A DNA stretch of 9,275 nucleotides from an uncultured Actinomycetes bacterium (GCA_903928615.1 CAIYRJ010000257.1:1-9275); one strand, 5' to 3'; numbered from the stretch's first letter, positions 1-6,357 are shown. Numbers and translations are program-made. The notes: a model not told the origin generated them from the sequence alone.

Positions 1-2452
1 CGGCCAGGGCGGCCTCCGCCGCCTCGCGCGCCTGATCGGCGGCGGCCACCGTGGATGCCAGTTCCGTGATGGTGGCCGCGAGCGCACGCGAGCGCTGGTC
101 CACCTCGTCGGCGCGCGGCGCGAGCGCGGCGGCCACCTGCTCCATGGCGCGCGCGGCCGCGAGCACCACGGAATGGTCGGCCATGGGCGCCTCGGGGGCC
201 TCGGCCTCGGCCCGGGCCCGGGCGCGCCGGGCGACGATGTCCTGGAGACGGGCGCGCTCCTGCGTGGCCCCGTCCTCGGCGAGACGGGATGCCTCACGGG
301 CGGCCTCTCGGGCCTCGCGCGCGGCGCGGGCCGCCTGCTCGGCGGCATCGATGTCGACGGGGGCGCCATCCGGCGCCGACCCCAGGCGCGTCATCTCGGC
401 GCGCGCGGCATCGAGTGCTGCGACGGCCTCCGCGCGGGCTGCAGCCCTGCGGCGACCCTCGGCGCGCGCCGACTCCAGCGCGGCATCCGATCGCTCGGCG
501 CACCGGGTGCTCGCGCGGGCACGGGCCTCGGCACGGCGCTCGGCGGCCACTGCCGAGCGCTCGGCGTCCTCGGCAGTGGCGAGACGGGCAGCCGCCTGCT
601 CAGCGGCCTCGATGGCACGCTTGTGGAGCGCCCTGCCGGCCCACGGGCCGCGAACCCCGGTGAGCATGCCGGTGCCGGGACGGAACGCCAGGCCGTCAGC
701 CGTGACGAGCACGCACGGGCGAAGGTCGTGCGGCAGGCCGTCGAGGGACGGCACGAGCCATGCATCGGCGAGTAGCCCGTCGAGCCACGGCCGCGCCCGG
801 TCGGGGCAGGCGGTGACGAGCTCGCCAAGGCGGCGCGCGCCCGGGATGGGCGGGGCAGGCGACGCGGCAGCGGCGGGCCGGGCGACGGCCGCCGCGCTGG
901 CGCCATCGTCGAGTGCCCTGGCGCCCTCGCGCACCGACGCCACCAGCGGCGCATCGGCGAGCTCCCCGAGGGCCGCGGCGACCGCGCGCTCCATGCCGTC
1001 CTGCACCTCGATGCCGTCGCCCAGCACTGCCGCGTCGGCGTGGCGGTCGTCCGTGGGCGCGAGCGCGGCGGCCTCGGCCGCCAGTCGCGCCGACCTGCTG
1101 GCCGCGCCCTCGCGCGCCGACCGGGCTGCCTCGGCGCCACGTGAGGCGGCTGCCCGGGCCTCGGCGTCGCGCTCGCGCCGGGCGCGCGAGATGCCCGCGC
1201 GACGCTCGATGCGGTCAAGGTCGGGGCCGCCGACCCCGTCGAGATCGGACAGCGCCTCGGTGGCGCGCACGATGCGTGCCTCGGCTGCCGCACGCTCCTG
1301 GGCATCCCGCTCGGCGAGGCGCCGGTGATCGCGGGCGGCCTCGAGCGCGGCTGCGGCTGCGGCATCGGCCTGCTCGGCCTGCTCAAGCCGCTCTGCGGCC
1401 GCGCGGGCGTCGCGCTCAGCGCGCTCCACGGCCTGCTCGGCGTCACGCGCCGCCGACTCGGCGGCCACGAGGGCCTCCTGCGCCTCGCGCCGACGATCCC
1501 GGCGCCGCTGGGCCTCCTCGGCCGCGGCCGACACGCGGCCCTCGGCCACCTCGGCGCGCCCGGACAGTCGCTCGGCGACTCCCCGGATACGCGAGGCCGA
1601 CTGCATGGCCGCCTCGCGCTCAGACACAACCTGCTGGCGCTCGGCGGCAACCTGCTGCGCGGCGGCGCGGGCAGCATCGAGTCCCTCACGGGCCGCGGCA
1701 ACGGCTGCCGACCTGGCGGCGCGATCCTCCCGGGCGGCGGCCAGCTCGCGGGCAGCCGACACGGCGCGGGCGCGGGCGAGCGCCTCGCGCGACTCATCGA
1801 GCTCGCGCTCGACCTCGGCGGCACGCTCAGCCGCCCGGGCCTGTCGCTCGAGCGACCGCGCGCGCGACGCCAGCTCGTTCGCCAGGTCGCGGGCACGGGC
1901 CAGGTGGTCGTCCACGTGCTTGAGGCGCAGCTCCGCGCGATGGCGGCGGCGCTTCGGAAGCCCGGTTCCCGCCGCCTCGTCGAGGATTCCCCTCAGGGCC
2001 ACGGGCTTGCTCTGGCAGATGGCCTCCACCTGCCCCTGCCGGATGATCGAGAGCGACTGCGGGCCCAGGCCGCGGGTGGAGAGCGCGTCGAGCACGTCCA
2101 CCAGGCGGGCGTTGCCGCCGTTCAGCCGGTAGCCGGACTCCCCGGCGCGCGTGAGGCGCCGCGAGACGCCCATCTCGGCCGGGCCCTCGCCTGGCACGCC
2201 CTCGAGGGTGACCACCACCTCGGCGAGCCCCACGGGCTGACGGCCGTCGCCTCCCGAGAAAAGGACGTCCTGCATGGCCGGCGCGCGCAGCTTGCCCGAG
2301 CGCTGCTCGCCGAGGGCCCAGGCGATGGCCTCCGAGATGTTGCTCTTGCCGGACCCGTTGGGACCGACGATCACGTTGATGCCCGGACCGAACTCGAGGT
2401 CGACCGGGTCGGCGAACGACTTGAAGCCCTTGATGCGCAGGCGCCTCAGCAC
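1..2452 (-). CDS. smc: Chromosome segregation ATPase SMC (N-terminal 817 codons, 3' end outside window)
   Basis: SMC dimers act with ScpA/ScpB to load on DNA and organise the chromosome. The frame is open from the GTG at 2452 to the left edge, so the C-terminal head with the signature and Walker B motifs is not visible. Residues 1-29 are the usual SMC N-terminus (LRRLRIKGFKSFADPVDLEF), Walker A is GPNGSGKSN at 30-38, and the Q-loop glutamine is at about 139 in SIIRQGQVE. Residues 160-475 are an Ala/Arg/Glu-rich coiled coil. A hinge follows at about 477-610, ending in LAFRPGTGMLTGV, and then the returning coiled coil. The hinge carries an Ala/Pro-rich stretch at about 517-540. The GTG start is supported by AGGGGA nine bases upstream and by starting 4 bases after rnc. 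Family assignment is secure; the very long plus-strand open frames opposite it are shadows of its Ala/Arg/Glu codons. Confidence 0.96.
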   Translation of the reverse strand, partial: MLRRLRIKGFKSFADPVDLEFGPGINVIVGPNGSGKSNISEAIAWALGEQRSGKLRAPAMQDVLFSGGDGRQPVGLAEVVVTLEGVPGEGPAEMGVSRRLTRAGESGYRLNGGNARLVDVLDALSTRGLGPQSLSIIRQGQVEAICQSKPVALRGILDEAAGTGLPKRRRHRAELRLKHVDDHLARARDLANELASRARSLERQARAAERAAEVERELDESREALARARAVSAARELAAAREDRAARSAAVAAAREGLDAARAAAQQVAAERQQVVSEREAAMQSASRIRGVAERLSGRAEVAEGRVSAAAEEAQRRRDRRREAQEALVAAESAARDAEQAVERAERDARAAAERLEQAEQADAAAAAALEAARDHRRLAERDAQERAAAEARIVRATEALSDLDGVGGPDLDRIERRAGISRARRERDAEARAAASRGAEAARSAREGAASRSARLAAEAAALAPTDDRHADAAVLGDGIEVQDGMERAVAAALGELADAPLVASVREGARALDDGASAAAVARPAAAASPAPPIPGARRLGELVTACPDRARPWLDGLLADAWLVPSLDGLPHDLRPCVLVTADGLAFRPGTGMLTGVRGPWAGRALHKRAIEAAEQAAARLATAEDAERSAVAAERRAEARARASTRCAERSDAALESARAEGRRRAAARAEAVAALDAARAEMTRLGSAPDGAPVDIDAAEQAARAAREAREAAREASRLAEDGATQERARLQDIVARRARARAEAEAPEAPMADHSVVLAAARAMEQVAAALAPRADEVDQRSRALAATITELASTVAAADQAREAAEAALA

Positions 2453-2456
2453 GGCG

Positions 2457-3188
2457 TCAGCTCCCCTCGCCCAGGGACGCGAGCGCGGCCTCGGCCGCGG
2501 CCCTCTCCGCGGCCTGCTTCGACCGGCCGGAGCCGGAGCCGATCTCGCGGTCGCCCTGCAGCGCGCGCGCGTGGAACGTGGCGTCGTGGGCCGATCCATC
2601 CTGGCCCGTGATCTCGTACCGCGCGGTGGGCTCTCCCCGGCCCTGCAGTAGCTCCTGCAGCTTGGTCTTCGGGTCGCGGATGCGCTCGTGCGCGTGATCC
2701 AGCGGCTCGGCGAAGGCACCGAGCACCGCCGAGCGCGTGGCGGGCTCCCCCACGTCGAGCCATGCGGCGCCGATGACCGACTCCGCGAGCGCCGCCTTCA
2801 CGTTGCGATGCTCGGCGAGGCGCCGCGCGTCGTCGCGGCGTGCCTTCGGCGCGGCGTCCACCATGGCCTGCGGCAGGCCGCAGGCGTCGGCCACCACCGC
2901 GCAGGCGTCGCGCGAGACGACCGCCTGGCGCATCCAGGTGAGGTCGCCCTCGAGCCTGTCGGGGTGACGATGCATGAGCGCCTCGGTGACGATCACGCCC
3001 AGCACCGAGTCCCCGAGGAACTCCAGCCGCTCGTACGAGCGGAGGGAGTCCGGGGCCCAGAACGGATGGGTGAGCGCCAGGCGCCGGGCATCTGGGGTGA
3101 GCAACGCGAGGAGCTCCGCCAGATCACGTGGCCGGGGCCCGGACCCGTCAGGAACCGGAGCGGGCGACGATGTAGTCGACGGCGTCAC
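2457..3188 (-). CDS. rnc: Ribonuclease III
   Basis: RNase III cleaves double-stranded RNA, including rRNA precursors. The 243-residue product has the family signature [11 protein letters not shown] at residues 53-63 (E53, E56 and D60 match E. coli E38, E41 and D45). EGDL at 80-83 supplies the E65 equivalent. A double-stranded RNA-binding domain at about 167-238 starts [16 protein letters not shown] and ends with [14 protein letters not shown]. The second metal-site motif is unusual: the family's S-I-L-A-D-x-x-E reads N-V-K-A-A-L-A-E (129-136), keeping the E117 equivalent but with Ala for D114, and the preceding LGxGE..GG region is also lost. The GTG start overlaps acpP by 41 bases and has a poor Shine-Dalgarno. 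A TTG at 3104 with GGAG nine bases upstream would avoid the overlap but would remove helix 1 (LAELLALL), so I keep GTG. Confidence 0.93.
   Translation of the reverse strand: MTPSTTSSPAPVPDGSGPRPRDLAELLALLTPDARRLALTHPFWAPDSLRSYERLEFLGDSVLGVIVTEALMHRHPDRLEGDLTWMRQAVVSRDACAVVADACGLPQAMVDAAPKARRDDARRLAEHRNVKAALAESVIGAAWLDVGEPATRSAVLGAFAEPLDHAHERIRDPKTKLQELLQGRGEPTARYEITGQDGSAHDATFHARALQGDREIGSGSGRSKQAAERAAAEAALASLGEGS
2462..2467 (-). promoter_or_regulatory. Ribosome binding site of smc
   Basis: AGGGGA read on the minus strand, nine bases before the GTG at 2452. It lies inside the last codons of rnc and fixes the smc start, because the SMC homology begins immediately at this GTG and no ATG is available. 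Confidence 0.7.
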
Positions 3189-3396
3189 CGACCGTGACGA
3201 TCTTCTCCGCGTCCTCGTCCGGGATCTTCACCCCGAACTTGTCCTCCATCTCCATGATCATCTCGACCAGGTCGAGGGAGTCCGCGTTGAGATCCTCCGC
3301 GAAGGAAGCTGTCTCGACGACCTCGGAGGCGTCCACGCCGAGCTGCTCGACGAGGATTGACTGAAGCTCGGAGAGGGCCTGCGCTCGATCCACCAT
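3148..3396 (-). CDS. acpP: Acyl carrier protein
   Basis: Small acidic carrier of the fatty acid synthase II pathway. A phosphopantetheine group from CoA is attached to the serine of the DSL motif and carries growing acyl chains. The 82-residue product shows the typical helix 1, then [20 protein letters not shown] with the modified serine at position 40, then [19 protein letters not shown]. Length and acidity are normal for the family. The start is ambiguous: AAGGAG ends only 2 bases before the ATG at 3396 but 5 bases before the next codon, a GTG at 3393, so the true protein may be one residue shorter. It follows plsx after an 88-base spacer and its end overlaps rnc. PlsX, two genes' worth of function away in the same pathway, takes acyl-ACP as substrate, and coaD upstream makes the CoA precursor of its prosthetic group. 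Confidence 0.96.
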   Translation of the reverse strand: MVDRAQALSELQSILVEQLGVDASEVVETASFAEDLNADSLDLVEMIMEMEDKFGVKIPDEDAEKIVTVGDAVDYIVARSGS

Positions 3397-3398
3397 TG

Positions 3399-3404
3399 CT
3401 CCTT
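3399..3404 (-). promoter_or_regulatory. Ribosome binding site of acpP
   Basis: AAGGAG on the minus strand, a near-perfect Shine-Dalgarno. Spacing is 2 bases to ATG (3396) and 5 bases to the adjacent in-frame GTG (3393). The spacing favours the GTG, while codon preference favours the ATG. The two proteins differ by one residue. Confidence 0.65.
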
Positions 3405-3415
3405 AAGGGCATGAG

Positions 3416-3447
3416 ACTGGTCCGGGAACGCGGCGGAACGTACCAGT
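3416..3447 (-). promoter_or_regulatory. Candidate promoter/operator upstream of acpP
   Basis: Seen: a perfect inverted repeat, ACTGGT at 3416-3421 and ACCAGT at 3442-3447, separated by 20 bases. Between the arms are two copies of GGAACG (plus strand, 3425-3430 and 3435-3440) exactly 10 bases apart. On the minus strand TGGTACGTT (3437-3445) fits an extended -10 (TGnTAnnnT), but I see no convincing -35. It lies 20-51 bases before the acpP start, in an 88-base spacer. Inference: a promoter for acpP-rnc-smc with a possible regulator site over the -10. It could be chance. Confidence 0.3.
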
Positions 3448-3484
3448 GCCACCGGACGCCCTGCGGCCCGGCATGGAGCGGGAT

Positions 3485-4480
3485 TCAGGCGCTGGCGGCG
3501 ATGCCGGCCTGGATGTGGCCGGTGACGTCCTCGCGGATGCCCTGCGCAGCGCGGCGGATGCCGTTCGCCATGCCGCGGGTGCCGGTGTTCCCGTGGCCGA
3601 TCATCGAGATGCCCCGCACGCCCAGCAGGTAGGCGCTGCCGTACTCCTCGGGGTCGATGTTCTTGCGCAGGTCCTTGAACACCGGCATGCCCAGGGCGCC
3701 CGCCACCTTGCCCCGCACGCTCGAGGTGAGGCCACGGCGGATCTCGTGGAAGATCATCGCGGCGGTGCCCTCGTACAGCTTGAGCGCCACGTTGCCGGTG
3801 AAGCCGTCGGTGATGATGATGCGGGCCTTTCCCTTGGGGATGTCGCGGCCCTCGATGTTGCCGATGAAGCCCGGGGTGCCCTTCAGCAGCTCGTAGGTCT
3901 CGAGCACCAGCTCGGTGCCCTTCCCCGCCTCCTCGCCGATGGTGAGGATGCCCACGGTGGGGTCGTCGATGCCGAGGATGTCGCGGCCGAGCACGCGGCC
4001 CATCACCGCGAACTGCGCGAGGTACTCCGGCTTGCACTCGGCGTTGGCGCCGCCGTCGATCATCACGATGGGCCCGGCGATCGATGGCATGGGCACGGCG
4101 AGTCCGGGGCGGATGACGCCCGGCAGGCGGCGCAGGATGAGCGTGGACGCCGCCAGCATGCCGCCGGTGTGCCCGGCGGAGATCACCGCGCCAGCGCGGC
4201 CCTCGTGCACGTGCCGGCATGCCACCACCATCGAGGCATCGGGCTTGGTGCGCACGGCCTTGACCGCGTCGTCCGTGGAGAGGATGCGATCGGGCGCGTG
4301 GACGATCTCGATGTTCGAGGGGAGGTCGCCATGCTGCTCGAGGGTCTTCTCGAGCAGCATGGCGTCGCCCACGAGCAGGATGCCGATGCCCTCGCGTGCC
4401 GCCTCGACGGCGCCGGCCACGGGGACCTGCGGTGCCTTGTCGCCGCCCATCGCATCGACGGCGACGACGACGTCAGACAC
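3485..4480 (-). CDS. plsX: Phosphate acyltransferase PlsX
   Basis: PlsX converts acyl-ACP and phosphate to acyl-phosphate, the acyl donor for PlsY in the first step of bacterial phospholipid synthesis; it is a membrane-associated soluble enzyme. The 331-residue product has VDAMGGDKAP at 8-17, SAGHTGG at 101-107 (most homologues have SAGNTGA), DGGANAECKPEYLAQFAVMG at 142-161 and ITDGFTGNVALK further on; length is normal. I chose the GTG at 4480: it starts MSDVVVAVDAMGG, the usual N-terminus, and lies 5 bases after the rpmF stop. A longer frame to 4531 would overlap rpmF by 46 bases and add a non-homologous Arg-rich leader. There is no clear Shine-Dalgarno, so translation is probably coupled to rpmF. 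The rpmF-plsX pairing is widespread in bacteria. Confidence 0.95.
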   Translation of the reverse strand: MSDVVVAVDAMGGDKAPQVPVAGAVEAAREGIGILLVGDAMLLEKTLEQHGDLPSNIEIVHAPDRILSTDDAVKAVRTKPDASMVVACRHVHEGRAGAVISAGHTGGMLAASTLILRRLPGVIRPGLAVPMPSIAGPIVMIDGGANAECKPEYLAQFAVMGRVLGRDILGIDDPTVGILTIGEEAGKGTELVLETYELLKGTPGFIGNIEGRDIPKGKARIIITDGFTGNVALKLYEGTAAMIFHEIRRGLTSSVRGKVAGALGMPVFKDLRKNIDPEEYGSAYLLGVRGISMIGHGNTGTRGMANGIRRAAQGIREDVTGHIQAGIAASA

Positions 4481-4485
4481 GGTGC

Positions 4486-4665
4486 TCAGGCGCCGGTGTC
4501 GACGACCGCGCGGCCCTTGTAGTGGCCGCACACCATGCAGACGTGGTGCGGCATCACCGGAGCCGTGCAGCGCGGGCAGCGACCCAGGCGCGTCGCCTGG
4601 ATCGAATGGGTGGCGCGCCGCTTGTCACGACGGGCACGGGAAGTCTTGCGCTTGGGAACTGCCAA
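4486..4665 (-). CDS. rpmF: 50S ribosomal protein L32 (TTG start)
   Basis: L32 is a small protein of the large ribosomal subunit. The 59-residue product starts (M)AVPKRKTSRARRDKRRATHS, the classic L32 N-terminus. It has two cysteine pairs, CPRC at 30-33 and CMVC at 43-46, so it is the zinc-ribbon (C+) form, followed by GHYKGRAVVDTGA. There is no in-frame ATG or GTG where homology begins. The start is TTG at 4665, with AGGAG five bases upstream. It is easily missed because it is short and TTG-initiated. It follows DUF177, as in many bacteria, and precedes plsX by 5 bases. Confidence 0.95.
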   Translation of the reverse strand: MAVPKRKTSRARRDKRRATHSIQATRLGRCPRCTAPVMPHHVCMVCGHYKGRAVVDTGA

Positions 4666-4670
4666 CGTGG

Positions 4671-4675
4671 CTCCT
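4671..4675 (-). promoter_or_regulatory. Ribosome binding site of rpmF
   Basis: AGGAG on the minus strand with a 5-base spacer to the TTG at 4665. It decides in favour of this non-ATG start. Confidence 0.75.
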
Positions 4676-4704
4676 GGTAGGGACCGGGTCCGGAACGACG
4701 CGGG

Positions 4705-4734
4705 AGGTTAGCGCCTCACGAGCGGCGCGGGCAA
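4705..4734 (-). promoter_or_regulatory. Probable promoter of rpmF-plsX
   Basis: On the minus strand, TTGCCC (4729-4734) and TAACCT (4705-4710) are separated by 18 bases, fitting an actinobacterial sigma-A promoter (TTGnnn / TAnnnT). Transcription would start near 4698, giving a leader of about 33 bases before the rpmF TTG. The spacer is itself a dyad, GCGCC and GGCGC around 8 bases (4711-4728), and an 11-base hyphenated palindrome (GGACCgGGTCC, 4681-4691) lies in the predicted leader. No other promoter-like match in this 88-base spacer is as good. Confidence 0.5.
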
Positions 4735-4753
4735 CCCGAGCGGGCCACCGGGG

Positions 4754-5335
4754 TCATATGGCGTCGCCGTTGGCGTCGCCGAGCCGCTCCTTGAGCTCCC
4801 CCAGCGCGGCCCATCGCGGGTCCACCTCGTCGTCGGTGCAGTCGCATGGAGCGGTGTTGAGGTCGGCGCCGCAGCGGGCGCACAGCCCGGCGCAGTCCTC
4901 GCGGCACAGGATGGACATCGGCAGCTCCTCGGCCACCACGTCGCGGGCCCATGCGCCGACATCGAGCTCCATGCGCACGGGCCCGCCGAGGTACTCGCAG
5001 TCGAGGTCCTCGTCGGGCTCGTCGGCGTCATCGCGTCCCGATGCCTGGAAGTCGCGCGCGTCCACCTCGACGGTGAAGCGCGACGGGGCGAGGCAGCGCT
5101 GGCACGGTCCGGTGAGCATGGTGGCGAACCTCAGCCTGAGGCCCAGGCCCGATCCGGACGACCCCACGTCGAGATGGGCATCCACCACGCGCGGGTCGGG
5201 TGCGTACGGCTGCCCGCCCAGCGTGATGTCCTCGAGCGGCACGGGAACGTCCACCCGCGCGCCCGCACCGGGCGCCAGATCGAGCCGGCGGAGGTCGACG
5301 ACCCCCTCCGGCGCGTCCCGGTGCCCGGTGGTCAT
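4754..5335 (-). CDS. YceD/DUF177 family protein
   Basis: Members of this family almost always sit directly upstream of rpmF; in E. coli and plants they are linked to 23S rRNA processing or accumulation. The exact biochemistry is not established. The 193-residue product has CQRC at 78-81, a CREDCAGLCARCGADLN block at 144-160 and CDC at 164-166, then DPRWAALGELKERL. The cysteines resemble a metal-binding knuckle, and the last block is the family hallmark. A D/E-rich linker occupies about 101-113. The ATG at 5335 is 3 bases after the stop of the upstream coiled-coil gene, and its Shine-Dalgarno is weak, so coupling is likely. A probable promoter lies between it and rpmF. Confidence 0.9.
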   Translation of the reverse strand: MTTGHRDAPEGVVDLRRLDLAPGAGARVDVPVPLEDITLGGQPYAPDPRVVDAHLDVGSSGSGLGLRLRFATMLTGPCQRCLAPSRFTVEVDARDFQASGRDDADEPDEDLDCEYLGGPVRMELDVGAWARDVVAEELPMSILCREDCAGLCARCGADLNTAPCDCTDDEVDPRWAALGELKERLGDANGDAI

Positions 5336-5338
5336 CGC

Positions 5339-5842
5339 CTAGTAGTCGCTGGAGTCGGCCTCGTCGCTGACGAACGGGCCGTCGTCGACGCGGTCCTCGG
5401 ACTTGCCCTGCAGGCGCTCGCGGCCGCGGCGCACGGCGGCCGTGAACTTCTCCAGGTTCACCTCGAGCGTGCCGAGCACCTCGTCGGCGTAGTCCTCGGC
5501 GCCGAGGCGCACCTCGCGCTCGCGCTGGCGGGCCTCGTCGAGCAGTTCGGCCGACTGCTTCTCTGCGAGCTTCACGACCTCCTGCTGGGAGGCCTGGCGC
5601 TCGGCCTTCTCCTTGGCCTCGTCAACGATGCGGTCGGCCTCGCGCTTGGCCTCGGCGAGCATCTCCTGTCGTTCCTTCACGATCCAGCGCGCCTGCTTGA
5701 TCTCCTCAGGCAGGGTGGATCGCATCTGGTCGAGGATCTCGTACACGGCCTCGCGGTCGATGCGCACCTGATCCGTCAGGGGCACCGCGCGCGCGTTGTG
5801 CACGAGGTCGTCCAGCTTGTCGATGAGGGCGAGAACATCCAT
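5339..5842 (-). CDS. SepIVA/DivIVA-like coiled-coil protein
   Basis: The 167-residue protein has an N-terminal segment (1-50) containing LDDLVHNARAVPLT and then EAVYEILDQMRSTLPEEI. This resembles, from memory, the start of mycobacterial SepIVA, a DivIVA-domain protein involved in envelope elongation and division. A charged, Ala/Glu/Lys-rich coiled coil fills about 50-115, then VNLEKFTAAVRRGRERLQG at 128-146, also SepIVA-like. An acidic tail (149-167) closes it. Mycobacterial SepIVA is about 245 residues, so this one lacks much of the central coil. Its place between coaD and DUF177 matches the 'cell division initiation protein' gene of Streptomyces. I chose the ATG at 5842 because of AAAGGA seven bases upstream; a longer frame to 5914 would overlap coaD. 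Automated annotation may call it ATP synthase subunit B-like because of the coiled coil. No membrane segment is visible, which argues against that. Confidence 0.75.
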   Translation of the reverse strand: MDVLALIDKLDDLVHNARAVPLTDQVRIDREAVYEILDQMRSTLPEEIKQARWIVKERQEMLAEAKREADRIVDEAKEKAERQASQQEVVKLAEKQSAELLDEARQREREVRLGAEDYADEVLGTLEVNLEKFTAAVRRGRERLQGKSEDRVDDGPFVSDEADSSDY

Positions 5843-5849
5843 GGGGTCG

Positions 5850-5855
5850 TCCTTT
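5850..5855 (-). promoter_or_regulatory. Ribosome binding site of the SepIVA-like gene
   Basis: AAAGGA on the minus strand, seven bases before the ATG at 5842 and immediately after the coaD stop. It settles the start against the longer upstream frame. Confidence 0.7.
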
Positions 5856-5856
5856 G

Positions 5857-6357
5857 TCAGGCGGTGGGGCCGATTCGGTCGAGGAGGGCCTCGGCGACGT
5901 GCGGCGGCACCCATCCGCTCACGTCAGCCCCCCAGGCGGCGGCCTCACGGACGCCGGAAGAACTGAGGAATGCCCACTCGGGCGATGCGGGCAGGAGAAC
6001 CGTCTCGACCTCTGGGGCCAGGCGGTGGTTGAACTGGGCCATCTGCGACTCGTAGTCGAAGTCGGCCGCGCTGCGGACGCCCTTCAGGATCGCCGTGGCG
6101 CCGACGGCACGGGCATGCGACGTCACGAGCTCATTGAAGCCCGTGACCTCCACGTTCCCGAGATGCTCGACGCTCGTGCGCACCATGGTCTTTCGCTCGT
6201 CCGCGGTGAAAAGCGGTTTCTTCTTGTTCGATCCTTCGGCGACGGCCACCACGACCCCGTCGAACAGGCGCGAGGCCCGCTCCACGATGTCGAGATGTCC
6301 GTACGTGACCGGGTCGTAGGTACCCGGACACAGGGCGATTCGCCCTCCGGTGCTCAT
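5857..6357 (-). CDS. coaD: Pantetheine-phosphate adenylyltransferase
   Basis: CoaD transfers AMP from ATP to 4'-phosphopantetheine, forming dephospho-CoA, the penultimate step of CoA synthesis in the cytosol. The 166-residue product has the nucleotidyltransferase motif PGTYDPVTYGH at 11-21 (T18xGH21), KGVRSAADFDYE at 92-103 and SSSGVRE at 132-138, the variant of the ISSTxVRE motif that E. coli also has as ISSSLVKE. Length is typical. The ATG shares its last bases with the rsmD stop (ATGA), and GGAG lies seven bases before it. Nothing unusual is seen. Confidence 0.97.
   Translation of the reverse strand: MSTGGRIALCPGTYDPVTYGHLDIVERASRLFDGVVVAVAEGSNKKKPLFTADERKTMVRTSVEHLGNVEVTGFNELVTSHARAVGATAILKGVRSAADFDYESQMAQFNHRLAPEVETVLLPASPEWAFLSSSGVREAAAWGADVSGWVPPHVAEALLDRIGPTA

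Noticed and set aside
391..1896. 501-codon minus-strand open frame inside smc
   Set aside because: It is in a different frame from the continuous SMC frame and is Arg/Pro/Ser-rich without motifs.
1..2400. Repeated gcctcgg/gcgcgc words in the left third as a tandem repeat or regulatory array
   Set aside because: No fixed period is visible; the words follow from repeated Ala-Glu-Arg codons in the SMC coiled coil.
51..2611. Long plus-strand open frames (51-1328, 913-1923, 1325-2611) opposite smc
   Set aside because: Their products are Ala/Arg/Ser-rich with no recognisable domain; they result from GC-rich Ala/Arg/Glu codons of the SMC coiled coil read in antisense, and the SMC frame explains the region fully.
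3448..3475. GC-rich stem (CCGG...CCGG) after plsX as an intrinsic terminator
   Set aside because: Only about 4 paired bases, a large loop and no T-tract; not supportable as a terminator.
4481..4531. Longer start for PlsX
   Set aside because: It would overlap L32 and add 17 non-homologous residues before the normal N-terminus.
5843..5914. Longer start for the SepIVA-like protein
   Set aside because: It would overlap coaD and add a Pro/Arg-rich leader; the ATG at 5842 has a well-spaced AAAGGA.
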